Origin: Prunella strophiata
Taxonomy: Eukaryota; Chordata; Aves; Passeriformes; Prunellidae
Direction: 5' to 3'
DNA: 64,000 nt
NCBI GenBank assembly: GCA_036583965.1
Contig: JAZBQD010000019.1
Coordinates: forward strand, 20,773,085-20,837,084
Positions 14,406-26,414 of the stretch are shown in pieces. The first letter of the stretch is position 1; each line of letters starts with the position of its first letter. A program made the position numbers and the translations under genes. Under the pieces are notes generated by a model. That model ran no database searches, was not told the origin of the DNA, and saw only the letters and a program-made list of their open reading frames with translations.

Positions 14406-17400
14406 TGTCAGTTCATCTGAATTCAGACCACATTTATCAGACTGGGCTCTGCAAGGTATCCAGTCGTGGGGGATGTTTGGCTCTGCACATCAGGTTTAGG
14501 AAGAATATAGAGATGGCTGAAGCCAGGTGAGATTGCAGAACCTCAGCTCTGTTTTAAAGGGAAATTTAACTGTTGACAGCAAGAGGTTGGCTTGTATTTT
14601 TTTCCCCATCCTTTTGTTAAAAGACACCTATTTTATACACCAGATAAATGAAATTGCCTCAAAGTCTCATACCTCTAAAAGGACAGTTGTCATTCCTGCA
14701 GAAAAGTATGTTCCAGATTCCAGATTTCCTTCCCTCCCAACCCTCAGCTACTTTAACCATTAGTTGATTCAGCGTCTAACCCATTAATTGCCTAAAAAAC
14801 CCTATGGCAAAAGTTTTGTGTTAATTGATGTCAGTTTTGTGTTAATTCCAAGTGCTGAGATCTGACTATGCTGACAAAATTTTTTAAGGCTTAGCCTACC
14901 TATATAAGCCTATCAAGATGTCTTTGGAGATTTATCTTGGATATGGAAAATAGGAATCTGGGCTGACCCATTTAGGGAATGAAAAAATTTATGATTGAGA
15001 GATGCACATACAGGACTATAAGTGTGGATCTGTATTTTAGTGTGAACGAGTAAACAGTCAGCACTATAGTAATCTGTAAGGCATTTGATCCATATAAACC
15101 ATCTTAATCCTTAAGGCTATTCTGGCAGTAAGAGATAACTGCACAGAAACAGAAATGTTCTTAGCATAAAGCTTACATATCTATGTTTACTCTGTGTGTC
15201 AGACAGTTTCAGACCCCTTCCCCCTCTTTCCCAAAACTGATGAGAACTTCATCTGTACAGTCTGCTAGTTCCCTACTTCACCAGCACTTTAATTTGGATT
15301 TTTATTATTTCCAGAAAGGGCCAAGACAAAAGGAAAATCAAGTCATAAAGAAATGCTTGGGACTAATGCTATGCCACTAGCATGCCCTCTGCTTCAATGA
15401 AGTTTCACTGCAGATTTTGGTTTTAATAGCCTTACATGTGGTCCTGTGCTTTGTGGGAGGATGCATTTCCACATCTCTGCTCCTAACAAGCCTCTGAGCT
15501 CAATGTTTTTGTGGCTGTGTCCTGGCTGCTGCATTGTCTTCATTGTTGTCTGCATTGCAGACAAAGGGCTACAGCTCAGAAATGCAGAGACAGTGAATGC
15601 CTAGGCAGTGAAATACTAAAACTTATTTAATTTGTTGTCATTACTGAAGACTGAATGATGCTTATGAAAGGGTAGGAGCAAGAGCACATTGTACCTCCAA
15701 ATATAGGTAGTGCCACTGCAGGTTTTGTTACCATAGTTTTTTTATAATCTTCAAGCCAGCACTTGCTCCTCTTGTTCTGGTGTCCTGGAATCTAAAGACA
15801 CTTGAGGTTTGTCTGGTATTTTGTGAACATACAGACCTTGTCAGCAGTGCAGATGTGTAGTACCTGATGCTACTGGTCTAGTACTAGTGCTCTGCTGGCC
15901 TAAACTGTGTGGCAGACATGAAGAGGGGACTGTTACTTACAGCTCAGAAATCCCCAGGATAAAGGTGGGAATTGTTCTAGAAGTTTTTTTTTTAATTGAT
16001 CAACTAATTTGCACAATCTTTCTAGGTTAGATGGATGGATGGCCATTAGGTGCCAGGCTTTGACTCAGCTCAAGGCTGTTTGCTAGGAAAGCTGAAACCA
16101 ATTATTCCTCCCCCCACAAATAACAAGCTCGGGTTAAGACTCTTCAGCACAAATGCTGCCATGTAATGGAATTAAAATAATACACATGTATTTGTGTTGT
16201 GGAGTTTTCAAGGTCTGGTGGACTTTGAGTTCCCTCAGTTATGCAAATACCAGCAAAAACATTAACCTAGCTGGGAACTGCTCTAACTGGGACAAAACAG
16301 TCCTTTTGCATCCATATTTCACATTTAGTGATAGCTCTAAATTGCTTTTATAAACAAGAATTTGTAGTTCTACTTCTTATTTTTGGACAGGGATATGTAA
16401 GAATTTTAGCTTCAATAAAGCTGCACAGGGGCCACTGCAAGAAATGATCTTTAGTATATGGGATACATTAGGTTGTACTGTTGATTGAGAATTTGAGGAA
16501 GGCAGTATATATCCTTTAATTTGTGTAGGGGAATAAGGAACTGGCTTCAGATTTGCACATACTTTCCCTGTATATGTTTTTTTGATCAGTGACAAAGCAT
16601 TTCTTAACTTCAGTAATAAGTGCTCAAGCTGCAATATGTCTTAGTGCTGAATAGTATTGTCTGATCTGTTCACCCTGCAGGTGTATCTCAAGTGCAAGAG
16701 CCCATGCTTATGTTAAATGCAACAGTCCTGTTGATGGATTTGGCTTACATTTACCCAGATGCACTGTATATGCAGCTTATTTTCTTCCATTTTGCTAAGC
16801 AAAGTAGTCAATGAGAAAACAATACCATGAAGTGCAATCAGCTATGAAAAAAAAATTGTAAAGCTATTTGTAGGTAAAATAAGAATTGTAAATTTATTTG
16901 TAGGTCCCTTTCTGTAGAAGAAATGTTGATATTATGGCCACTTAAAATGAATTTTGTTTTTGAGGGCCCAGAAATATCAGGAGAACAGAGAAACCTTTGA
17001 GGTGCTTGTGAATTCCTGTACTCTCAATCCTTGTGTTAAAAAGGCTTTGAGGGAGCAGAAACAGTCCTTCAGAAACTTTCTCTGTTGCAAAGTAAGCCTT
17101 TATAGTGCATACCATAATTGTTATTCTTTATGATCATAATGTGGCTAATATTAAAAAAAAATAAATCAGTGAACACCATGAGGTAAGGAAAAAAAAGGAA
17201 ACATCCAAACAGTTTTTACAGCAAAACTTGCAGAGATTCAGAGATTTATGGAAAGGGAGTACTCTCTGTTTATCGTCAGGAAGCTTTGCCATTAGCTTCA
17301 AAGGAAGTTTCAGTAGGTTCTGAATGTTTGTAAGAGTTATGACTCAATTTATCCAGATAACAATATCTTTGTTATCTAAAATCTTGGAAACACTCTGTAT

Positions 17401-20400
17401 TTCAGTGCAGACTGTGAGCGATAACAATCAGCTTCAACTCTCACTGACCCAGGAGGGCTGTGATATGGCATTTAGTCTTACTTCCTATAATTACATGTAA
17501 TAAAATTGTGTTGTCATTGGTGTTATTGTAATTGGTATAAAAAGTTGTTTATAGCAAAATATTACAGATGCAGGCAGTGATTTTCTGCAGGAGTTCACAG
17601 ATGGCAAAGCTAGACTCTGGCAGATTAGTACTGCCAGAGTACAGTACTTGCACAGTACAAGTAAGCTCTAGTTCACAATGCACATGGGAGAAAAGGGCTT
17701 GATTAACAGATTAGAAGCTGCTTTGGATGTTAAAATGCATTCATATGCCTGTGTATTTACCAGTATGTATAAATCCAGGACATTTAAAATAAACAGCTAG
17801 AAACCTAATAGTTTCCATTTTTAAATGGTTTGTTCTTAGTTAAAAGGGTTTTATTCTCTTTTTAGAAGCTCCTGCATTTACACCATTTGTTCTAGGTTTT
17901 CTTAGCCAAATCAAATCAAGTCAACTCTTGATTTGGAGAAGCTAGTGTTAATGGGAGGAATGCATGTGTTATACCTCTGGCAGCATCACAGTGTACTTTG
18001 GAGGCGTGAGTAAAGTGGGAGAGTCTGGAAGCTTTGAGGGCTAATCTTTTTACAACCATGGATTTTCTATATAACCACAGGCAAGTCTCTTTGTCTTAAT
18101 TTCCATCCTTGTACAGGGGAGATACTAGTATCATCTCATGAGGGAACCATGGATGTAAATTAATGTTTGTGACTCAGAGCAACAGGCAGAAATGAATAAT
18201 CATATGATGTAGAAGAAGTGGTAGAGATCAAATACTTAGAGAATTCAAATAGATGTACTGGAAGTGTCCTGCATAGTACAAATAAACTCCAGTGCATGAT
18301 GCATGATTCAAAGGGCTTGATTCAAGTTACACAAAGAGTTTTTGCCCTGGCACAAGCTCAGCTCAGTATTCTTGGTTTTGGAAATCAAAATCCTGTTCTT
18401 CACCTGCTACTTTACCTAGGTGCATGGCTGTGCACTGCATGCAGGCTCTCTTTCTTCATCTTCATCTGTTCTTACAAACAGCTCTTGGAAACTGTTCCTC
18501 AGAAGGGGGACCTCATCTCCTTGTGAGTGATCCTTCCAATTATCTCTTTCCCCACATAACTAAAGACTTGCTGTTACCATCACTTGATAGTACTAACAAG
18601 TTTAAATTACTGGGCCAGGCTATAAGACTGAAAACTGTGAGAAACGTGAACCAAGGAGGTCATGCAGATACAATTACAAATGGTTTACAGAGCATTCACT
18701 TTTCCCATTTCCACTTCTGTTTCTGTGGTGTGAGTCAGTCCTGTTTTGTTCTGTGCTTTAACACTTTATGTAAGTATTCTTGAAATCTAAATCTGAGTGA
18801 ATTTTTTCAAAGTGTTACAAAGGCCTTGGCAGCATTATTAAATGTATATATATAATTCTTTCCCAGTGAGTTTAATTTTCCATGTGCATCAGCCAAAGCT
18901 GTTAGGCATAGTGCCCAGCTTATGAGCCATTGAAGAAAAGCATGCCTTAAGTTTTTCCAGCTGCCTGTTCAGGATTTTTCTGACCCATGTGGACATTGTC
19001 CTTTTGTTGTATTCTGTAAACAGGCAGACAAAAGAGATGTATGGAGTGGTAGATGAAAACTCTTGCTGAATGGCTTTAGGTTGTGCTTGGTGGCAGAAGT
19101 ACAGGTTTGGGCTCCAGCTGGGTTTTTACAAGGTACATAAATAAGCCAAAGTTTTTTTTTTTTTCTTTTTTTTTGGTCTGCCTCAATTGAATTTAAGGAA
19201 ACAGCATGCTCATGCAGCTTCATCCTAGCATGCTGAAATGGATTTGTCTCCAGGCAATTTACAACATATCTAAACCATCTCTCATTTTTACTCCCACTCT
19301 GAAGGCAGGTGAGTTATGTAAGCCTCGTGAGAAAAAGCATAACCTTGTCCACCACTTGCCTACACCATTAGGTACTGCAAAAGCCCAAGCAATTAACATT
19401 AGCTAATTAACTTTATCTGACTGCTACACTGAAATAGCCTCAATTTTTAAAGGTGTTTATGTAGTTGATTTCCCCTGTTTTCAATAAGAATTAGCTAGCT
19501 TAATACCTTTTAAAATTAAGCCTTTCTTTAGCTATATGCAGTCCAACATAATCTCTTGAGTGTGCTCTTTTCCCTCTCTCATGCAATCCATGTGCCCAAA
19601 TTATAAACATCAAATCCCTGCAGACCAACATTTACTGAAAATTTTCCTTCAATGGCACTGCATTTGCTGGTGTGTGAAAGACAACATGAACAGGCATGCC
19701 AGAAAAAATGGGGTTATTTGGAACTGTTTGGGGACAGAGAGGAGTTATAGCACTGTGAAATGTGTATTGTCTGAAGAGAAAACAGTGTGATTGCTTACAG
19801 TGTTTTACCAAATTGAATACGAGATTCTGATTTTTTTCTTTTTCTTAAATAACCCAACAGATGTTGCTACTGTGGGAAAACTTTCACCAATAAAGAGTAA
19901 GTATCAGTCAAGACCTTGCGCCCCAACCTCCTTCATTTATCACAACACCCCTGGCTGCAATGCTTTTATACCACCTAGGCAAATGTGCTCTCAGAGCTCA
20001 GCCTGGGTCCCTTCCAGAGAGCCAAACAGCAGGCAATAATCTTTCTTCTCATGCTAGTACCTCTACCAACCCAAGAAGATCCAGTGAGGTTGGCAGCTGG
20101 AAGGCAAGTCTTGTTGCTGTTCCATTTCTTTGTTATCGCTTGCATGTGGGAAGGGAAAGGCAGTGACTTGTTCCCCCATATAAGAAACATCTTCTAGGGA
20201 GCCAGTGCCAACCTTGGCAGCTAGGGAGGTGGGATGATAAAATGGCAACAGCTGCATGTGATTTTATGTTCTCACAGGGCACTTGACAGAACTTTGCGAT
20301 CTTGCAAATGCCTTACAGACTGATAGCATTAAAAAACTGCATCTCCATAGAAATAACATGCTTAACTTAGGCCCTAAGTGTCAAGTCACATTCATTAGTT

Positions 20401-20959
20401 AAAACTCATGTGTCTTTGCCTTCCTTGGGAGTCATCATCACCTTATGATTGAAGATACTTTCACTGTGGAATTGACAGGAAGGGTATTTGTCTTTTAATC
20501 ATTATTACCAAACTGTCTGATCAGTATGTTCTCACTTGTGGAAGAAAAACAGCCTGGCATGGCAACTGCAGAGGAGACCAGCATGTCTGCCCTCCCTCCC
20601 TCCCAGAGAAGAAGCACAGACAGAAAGGTTTGGAAAAGGAACCAGTATTGAAATTGTTCCTCATTTGTCCTTTTCTGCAACACCAGGGCTGGGAAAACTC
20701 AAGCCCATTCGTGCTCAGATCTTCATGACTTGTCTCAGTGAAGAACCTCTGCAACTGTGCAATAAACAGAGATATGCTGAACAGTTTTGGAAACACAGAA
20801 CTAGGCATCTAAGAGAGGGGTCTTCAAAAAGTGTCACAGTAAGTGGGATGTTGTTTACCAGTAGAAAAAAGGCAGGAAGAGGAGAGGCTGCCCAGCCCTG
20901 GTCCTTGAAAAGAGCTATGAACCTAGCTCAGTGATGGTGATAAGGCAATTATGTCTGCT
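14406..20959. other. Unannotated sequence between two CR1 relics
   Basis: No recognised gene or repeat. Small homopolymers only (for example the T/C-rich run at 19150-19173). Confidence 0.6.
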
Positions 20960-21415
20960 CCAGATACTGGAGTGAGTCTGATAAAGAGACATGAAGATGA
21001 ATAAGTGATTGGAGCATATGTTGTACAAGGAGAGGCTGAGGGAGCTGGGACAGCTCAGCCTGAAGAAGCTAAGGCTTATGGGGAATCTTACTTATATGTA
21101 TGAACACATGAAGGGAAGCTGTAAAGAAGAGAGAACCAGGATCTTTTCACTGGTACCCAGAAAAATGTAAAGGAAATGGGAACAAATGAATTAAATTTAA
21201 TTGAACCACAACAAAAAATATTTACAATGAGTGTTCTCGTGCAGAGCAGGTTGCCTAGAGAGATTGTGGCATTTGCATGTGGAGATATTAAAAAAAAAAA
21301 ATAGATACAGTTCTGGGTGAGTTGTTCCTGTTGACTCTGATTTGGGGTGGTAGTGCTTTGACTACATAATCTCCAGGGGTTCCTTTCTAGCTCAGCAGTT
21401 CTATGGTTCTGTGAT
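20960..21415 (+). mobile_element. CR1 LINE 3' fragment
   Basis: Recognisable CR1 3'-end blocks in order: GGAGAGGCTGAGGGAGCTGG, GCTCAGCCTGAAGAAG, CTTTTCACTGGTACCCAG, GGTTGCCTAGAGAGATTGTG and the terminal GTTCTATGGTTCTGTGAT. It is diverged and carries a short A-run. The long antisense open frame here has no coding meaning. Confidence 0.85.
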
Positions 21416-22769
21416 GAGCCAAAGACATACAATAATTCCAAGACTTTTAGGCAGCAATGAAATATCTTTTCTGATATTTTCATTTAGTCTAAGTAATAAA
21501 ATGGTCATTAGATGACAGAAAAAATGAGAAAAAGCATGACTACAGCCAGGGGGTTAGGGTAAGTCAGGTTGAAATTTCTTGCTTCACATAATATTTCATA
21601 ATGATATGAAGTATAACAGGTTTTGAGAGAAGTACTGAGGAAAAAATTTTTTTTTTTCAGAACACCAACTGCGTGGTGATAAGGAAATTTTCTGCAATAT
21701 TAGAAGAGATATTTAGGTTCAGATCTATATCTCCCACATGCCAGCTGATTGCTCCAGTACTGGAAATATTAGATACCAATCATCACTCAGGAATTTAATG
21801 ATTTTGGGAGGGAAATGAGTGAAGATTAGACCAGAACCTGTGGGTTTGATAAATTTGGGAATCTATAAGTTGTTAGAACATGATTCACAACAGAACTGAA
21901 AACAGTAAAAGAACCTCACATGTATGTACAAATACATATTTTTGCCCATGCAAATATGAGCAAAAACAATGTAGAAAATCACAGGCAATACCTGAACAAT
22001 TATTTTATCCTAAGTCAAATTTGGTTGTAAATGAGACCTGTGGAAAACACTGCTCAAAAGACCTATGGGTTCCATGTAGGGGAAAAAAAGGTGAAGTCAT
22101 CCCCAGCTGAAAATGAAAGGTCTGTGAAATACTCATTTGGCTGACATCCAGATACCTGTAAAAAGTAAAAAACCTTGCAGATAGCTTGGGAAGCTTGAAT
22201 CTGTAAAAACCCCACACTACTACTGTGAACTGAAGTTCTGCACAACTTGCTAAACAACAGGGTACTGGCAATTTTGCATGATGGCCAGAATCAGACTATA
22301 ATGCCCAATAGAAGAAGGAACATTCAGTACTGTAGCTGGGGTTAACTGGAAAGAAGTGAAAACTCAGATAATCTACCACAGACTCCTGGCCAAAGATGAA
22401 TCCAGAATCCTATAAACATCATTGAAAGAGCTACACACTTCAAAGGGAGCACATAAGAAAGGGCATACTAAGTCAATGTCCTAGGTATGCTTTCATCTGA
22501 GATAACTGAAACCCATATTACAGAGAACTATGCAGCTGAGGTGGTGGAAGTGGTATGAGATACACTCCAGACTCCAGTTTATTTTATATCCCTGCAAAGG
22601 AAAAAATAAAAAGTTTCATTGGACTAACAAAGAATGCAAACATGAACATGATTCTGTAATTTGGTGGCTAGACTCTTCTGTGGCATGGGGGATACTTACA
22701 TCACAGAATATTTTCACCTTTAAAGGTCTGGAATTTCCATGAAGTTGTTTGGAAATAAAAACGCAGCAA
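21416..22769. other. Unannotated sequence just downstream of the NRXN3 polyadenylation site
   Basis: Nothing recognised. Several AT-rich short runs and a T12 tract at about 21646-21657. Confidence 0.55.
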
Positions 22770-22793
22770 GATCCAGGGCTTTGGGAAGAACAT

Positions 22794-22799
22794 TTTATT
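22794..22799 (-). terminator. NRXN3: Distal polyadenylation signal AATAAA of NRXN3
   Basis: TTTATT on the plus strand is AATAAA on the transcript, within GCAATAAAATG. It is the last canonical hexamer before the sequence changes to ordinary downstream DNA. A U-rich element (GCGTTTTTATTTCC) lies about 35 nt further downstream, as expected for cleavage near 22770-22785. Earlier hexamers could give shorter UTR isoforms. Confidence 0.5.
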
Positions 22800-23260
22800 G
22801 CTAAGCATATCTTTAAACAAAATGCAACTAAGAAAAGAAAAAGAATCAAAAAGAAGAAGAAAAAGAAAGGAAAAAAAAAGCAATAACATCACGATAACTC
22901 AAATAAAAATTCTCCAGGTTGTCCATAAAGCAACAGGGATATGGTAGTAGCCCACATACAGAAATGCACATGTTCCCAAAAACTGTCCAATAGAAACTTA
23001 CACAAAAAAGGAAACTGTAAATATTTTTCCTTTAACTTAAAAAAGGAAAGCAAAAAGGAAAGGAAGAAAGAAAGCAGGAAATCATTTCACAAGACTTCAA
23101 GACTCCAAGAACAGCAATCTTTTACAGACATCAAGATATAATCAACTTTTATATAGTTTCGGCCAGTTAAGTCATCTAAAATCGTGCTTTCATACCTTTT
23201 TAAAACCTGTCTTTTTTTTCTTTTTAGTATAAAAAATAAAAAAAGAAAAAAGCTCAACCT

Positions 23261-23304
23261 CACACACGCACACACGCACCACACACACGCACACATACAC
23301 GCAC
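23261..23304. repeat. CA/GT-rich imperfect microsatellite in the NRXN3 3'UTR
   Basis: (CA)n interrupted by CG steps on the plus strand, so (UG)n with GCG interruptions in the transcript. UG-rich RNA is a known binding target of TDP-43 and CELF proteins. Confidence 0.9.
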
Positions 23305-25022
23305 TGAAAATATTTGTTAACATGAAAGTGCCTCCTCTAAGTGTTTGAGAAGACTGTTTTTCTGAATTTAAGTTCCCATGTGCGTGTGTGTATCTGATGA
23401 AACTTCTTCAAAGTCAAATATTCATGCGACTTATAAACACCAGCAAGAGTAGATTTCTAAACCTAAACAGCTGATTAGTTTTCATCCGCATACAGCAAAA
23501 GTTTTCATTTCTGATGTCCCAGGGCTCTCAACCCATCTTGGTTTTTGTTGTTTCCTGCTCTGCCTCTCTCTCCCTCATCTGCTTTTTTGCACATGATAGG
23601 CATGGCCGTCAAACCACCTCACTATTGTTCTGTACAGTAAGATAATCCTTTTCACAATAGCTGGGAAAATGTAGAAACCAAACAACCAAATTAAATAAGT
23701 TAAATAAAACATAAGACATTCCCAATTTAACCATAAAACAGTATATACACCATTAGGGTATCCATATAGAAATTATACTAGCAAAAAAATAGTAGTAAAA
23801 TATGTAAACAAAATTTCAGGTTTTTTTTTTTTGACACAGGTAACTGTGACAAAGCTAAAACACACGCTCCCTTCACATTTTAAGGTTTGCTTTTGTTGTC
23901 TGTTTCTTTTTACTCTGTTCTTCAAGAACATTCTCATTCTGCATTAAGACCATAAAAGAACTTCTGTTCCAGCCGTCCCATCAAACATACCATGATAAAT
24001 ATATCTGTGTGTATATATATATTAAATTATTAAATTAATTTTTCTTTAATATTTTTTGTGTGTCACAGCAGCTTTATTTATTTTCTTTTATATAAAAGAG
24101 AAGGAAAAGGGAGAGTAGGGCAAATGGAAAGACAGAGATGCTCTGAAATGTCAAGCTACAAAATTAAAATATTACATATGAAAAACAGTTATATGTCAAA
24201 AAAACTATGTAATTTGCATTCTTTTACAAGTATTTAGCTTTTCTGATGTTCATTGGTCTTGTCACAGGTTGAACTCCAGTGGTGTCTTTCTGATCACTTT
24301 ATTAAACTGATTTATTATTATTTTTTGCATGCATTGCAGTGTCACAGAACCAGATCCCAGAGGAAGGCTCCTTTACTTTTGCACAGTATATTCAGTTCAG
24401 AATGGCTAATGACTTTTAAGCCTTCTTTTTTGAATCTCCGAATCCTGTTAACCATACTTTGGTTGTCAAATGCTTACTGAGTGGTATACTCAAATAAAGC
24501 CAATGACTGATCAGAACAGACCCAAACCCATCTGCTCTTCAGTTCAATTGCAAATACTGGAGCCAGATCCAAGAGAACCAGCTTTCCATGACAATTTTTC
24601 TCAGCACCACTCATCAGACACTTTCACTGCGTTGTTAGCAAACAACTTACTACAAGATGATGGATTCTAGAGACAATACAACCAGATATGCAGAGTAAAC
24701 ACCATGGGTAGCGTTTGAGTTCATATACGGTAATAGTCTCTATTTATTATGGATTTTTTTTCCGAGATTTCTTCTCATGTCCTGGGTCACCCCCAACATC
24801 ATTCCACTCCACTCTTCCCTCCCTTACCCAAAGTAACCAAAGAAACCAAACAAAAAGCAACCCAAGAAACAAAACAAAATCAAACCAAAAAACCAACAAT
24901 CTCCAAACATTTTTTCCCCTCCTCCAATCTCGAAAAATTATGTATATGCTGGACACGGCCAGATCAGTTTGTTCAATATTTCTTAGTTGTTTAATAATGT
25001 TTATATTTTTTTTCTTTTTCCT

Positions 25023-25024
<2 letters not shown>

Positions 25025-25060
<36 letters not shown>
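25025..25060 (+). repeat. Poly(T)36, poly(A) in the NRXN3 transcript
   Basis: An uninterrupted run of 36 T on the plus strand, preceded by further T-rich sequence, lying in the NRXN3 3'UTR as an A36 tract. No CR1 or other element abuts it. Confidence 0.95.
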
Positions 25061-25064
<4 letters not shown>

Positions 25065-25450
25065 AAGTAAACTGAAAAATTATTGATACAGTCAGGGATC
25101 ACGAACATTGTTAAAGACTCACTTGGAGATATGAAACAAGTAAGCCATGAAGTCTTCTACCTTTGCAGAAAGTTCAGCGGAGGAGGAGATTTGGAGATGT
25201 CCAAGTTCACTAACAGAGCAGAGCTGTGTGCGCCATCTCCAGAACGCTAAGTGTGCTTTATAATACATTGGGCAAAGTTTGCTGACTCCAAGTGATGATT
25301 TAAACATTAACAGTCACTGCTGAAATTTTTTCCCAATACTTTTTCCCACAAACGATATCTCCCAATCATCTCGTTCGCTGCAATGGTTCTGATATCTCAG
25401 TTAAATCTCATTAAGTATTTCTATATTTATATATAAATAATTATTCTTTT

Positions 25451-26376
25451 TTACACATAATACTCTTTGTCCTTGTTTTTCTGCTTCTTGTGGCCGCTCT
25501 TTGAGCTCTGCTGCTTCTCCTTCACGAGCGTGCCGTTGCTCTGGGCTGAGTTGCTGATGTAGTTCCGCGTCTCGTCCACCTGATAGGACCCCTCGTCCCT
25601 GTTCCTGTACTTGTACATGGCGTACAGGAGGATGAGGATGCAGAGGGCAGCAGCAGCCACAATGCCGACGACCATCCCCGTTGTGCTGCTCGACTCACGG
25701 ACCACCTCTGAGGCCCCCGGAACCCGTCTGATTCCCGGCTCCGTGGGGTTTGCTGTGGGCACATTACGGAACATGGGGGAAGTGATTAGCGGGCTCTTCA
25801 GCTTTGTGCTGTCTAGCTCATAGGCAGTGGGCAACGGAAGCAAGACTATGTCAGGCTGGGGTTTGAGCTCACGGTTATTCATTTTGCCGGCTGGCAATTT
25901 GGGAATCATCACAGTCGAGGACGAAGCTGTGGAGCGGATCAGCTCAGGGGACAAAGACGTGGTAGTAGTCCTACCAGTTTCGGAGACTTTGTTAGGTCTA
26001 AAGTCCTTGGATTCCCACTTGGGTGCGTGTGCTTTGTAGCCACCTTCGAAGATTGAAGTGGAAAGACTCTTATCTGTTACCAAGGAGAAGGTGGTGTAAA
26101 AATCTTCATCATCAGTAGGGGGTAGGTTAGAGTCAAAGGTTTCCCCTGAGCCATACCCAGATATCACCAAGCCATCATCATCACAACCATCGCTGCCTTG
26201 GTCCGACAAGCAAGGTAACCCCGCCTCAGAGGTCATGGACAGGGAATCTTTGGTGGTCTCAATAATGGTGAGGAGGGGGCGAAAGGTAGGGGGAAGTGTA
26301 ATGAAAGGTGCACGAGTAGTAATAGGAGGGATATCTAAAGGGTCTTCTACAAGTAGAGGGATAACTAATTCACCTC
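25451..26376 (-). CDS. NRXN3: Neurexin-3 terminal coding exon: stalk, transmembrane helix, cytoplasmic tail
   Basis: Neurexin-3 is a presynaptic adhesion receptor that binds neuroligins, LRRTMs and cerebellins. This exon holds its membrane-anchoring C-terminus. It encodes 307 residues after a split glycine codon: a Ser/Thr-rich stalk, a Cys-containing acidic patch ([13 protein letters not shown]), the juxtamembrane SSSTTG, a 21-residue helix ([20 protein letters not shown] plus M, about residues 233-253) and a 54-residue tail. The tail carries the protein 4.1-binding region (YKYRNRDEG) and the terminal EYYV ligand for CASK/Mint PDZ domains. The tail reads [20 protein letters not shown], which from memory fits NRXN3 rather than NRXN1 (SYHVDESRN) or NRXN2 (SYQVDQSRN). 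The 5' border is a pyrimidine-rich acceptor ending CCATCCCAG. Its phase (two leading bases) matches the donor of the 76-nt exon at 61183. The open frame crosses the first internal ATG at 26236, which is not a start. No frameshift is seen. Confidence 0.97.
25752..25754 (-). promoter_or_regulatory. NRXN3: Internal alternative 3' splice site in the NRXN3 terminal exon (joins to ANPTEPG)
   Basis: AATGTGCCCACAG|CAAACC carries an AG (25753-25754) with exon sequence from 25752. It is in phase: ACA G|CA AAC reads T-A-N, giving [18 protein letters not shown]. This is the short SS5-minus membrane form familiar from neurexin-3. The remaining 302-nt exon keeps the transmembrane helix and full cytoplasmic tail. 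Confidence 0.75.
26073..26075 (-). promoter_or_regulatory. NRXN3: Internal alternative 3' splice site in the NRXN3 terminal exon (joins to DKSLSTS)
   Basis: Within the terminal exon, CTTGGTAACAG|ATAAGAG carries an AG (26074-26075) with exon sequence starting at 26073. It is in the phase needed after the 76-nt exon: ACA G|AT AAG reads T-D-K, giving [12 protein letters not shown]. This would remove 101 codons of stalk. Mammalian NRXN3 isoforms with this junction are recalled from protein records, not checked. Confidence 0.6.
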
Positions 26377-26414
26377 CTGGGATGGAAAAGAGAAAAAAAA
26401 AAAGAAGATTAGTA
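26377..26414 (-). promoter_or_regulatory. NRXN3: 3' splice site of the NRXN3 terminal exon, with near-ideal branch point
   Basis: On the minus strand TACTAAT (plus 26408-26414) is followed by a long C/T tract and CCATCCCAG. This puts a near-perfect branch-point heptamer about 32 nt from the AG. This site gives the longest SS5 insertion, starting GGELVIPLL. Confidence 0.8.

Larger units (their letters stand above)
22770..25450 (-). other. NRXN3: NRXN3 3'UTR
   Basis: This extends from the stop codon at 25451 down to a distal polyadenylation signal, about 2.7 kb. It is AU-rich with many homopolymer runs, including a 36-nt A tract in the transcript (25025-25060) and a UG-rich stretch (23261-23304). 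Candidate AATAAA signals on the minus strand lie at 24743-24748, 24311-24316, 24298-24303, 24077-24082, 24073-24078 and 22794-22799. The last is followed by a U-rich segment and is taken as the end. The extent is inferred from signals and texture, with no transcript data. Confidence 0.65.

Noticed and set aside
20536..20934. 132-codon open frame on the plus strand
   Set aside because: Composition is irregular, no family is recognised, no splice or polyadenylation context is evident, and it runs up to a CR1 copy. Length is within chance for this window.
21088..21483. 131-codon open frame on the minus strand
   Set aside because: It is the antisense of a CR1 3' fragment.
1..22769. Looked for a neighbouring gene such as DIO2, expected downstream of NRXN3 by conserved gene order
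   Set aside because: No selenoprotein deiodinase motif or other neighbour was recognised. The distance in other vertebrates is larger than this window covers.
24715..25062. 115-codon plus-strand frame ending in a run of phenylalanines
   Set aside because: It is antisense to the NRXN3 3'UTR and its end is just the poly(T) tract.
25522..26039. Open frames on both strands overlapping the NRXN3 terminal exon
   Set aside because: These are out-of-frame and antisense shadows of the NRXN3 coding sequence.
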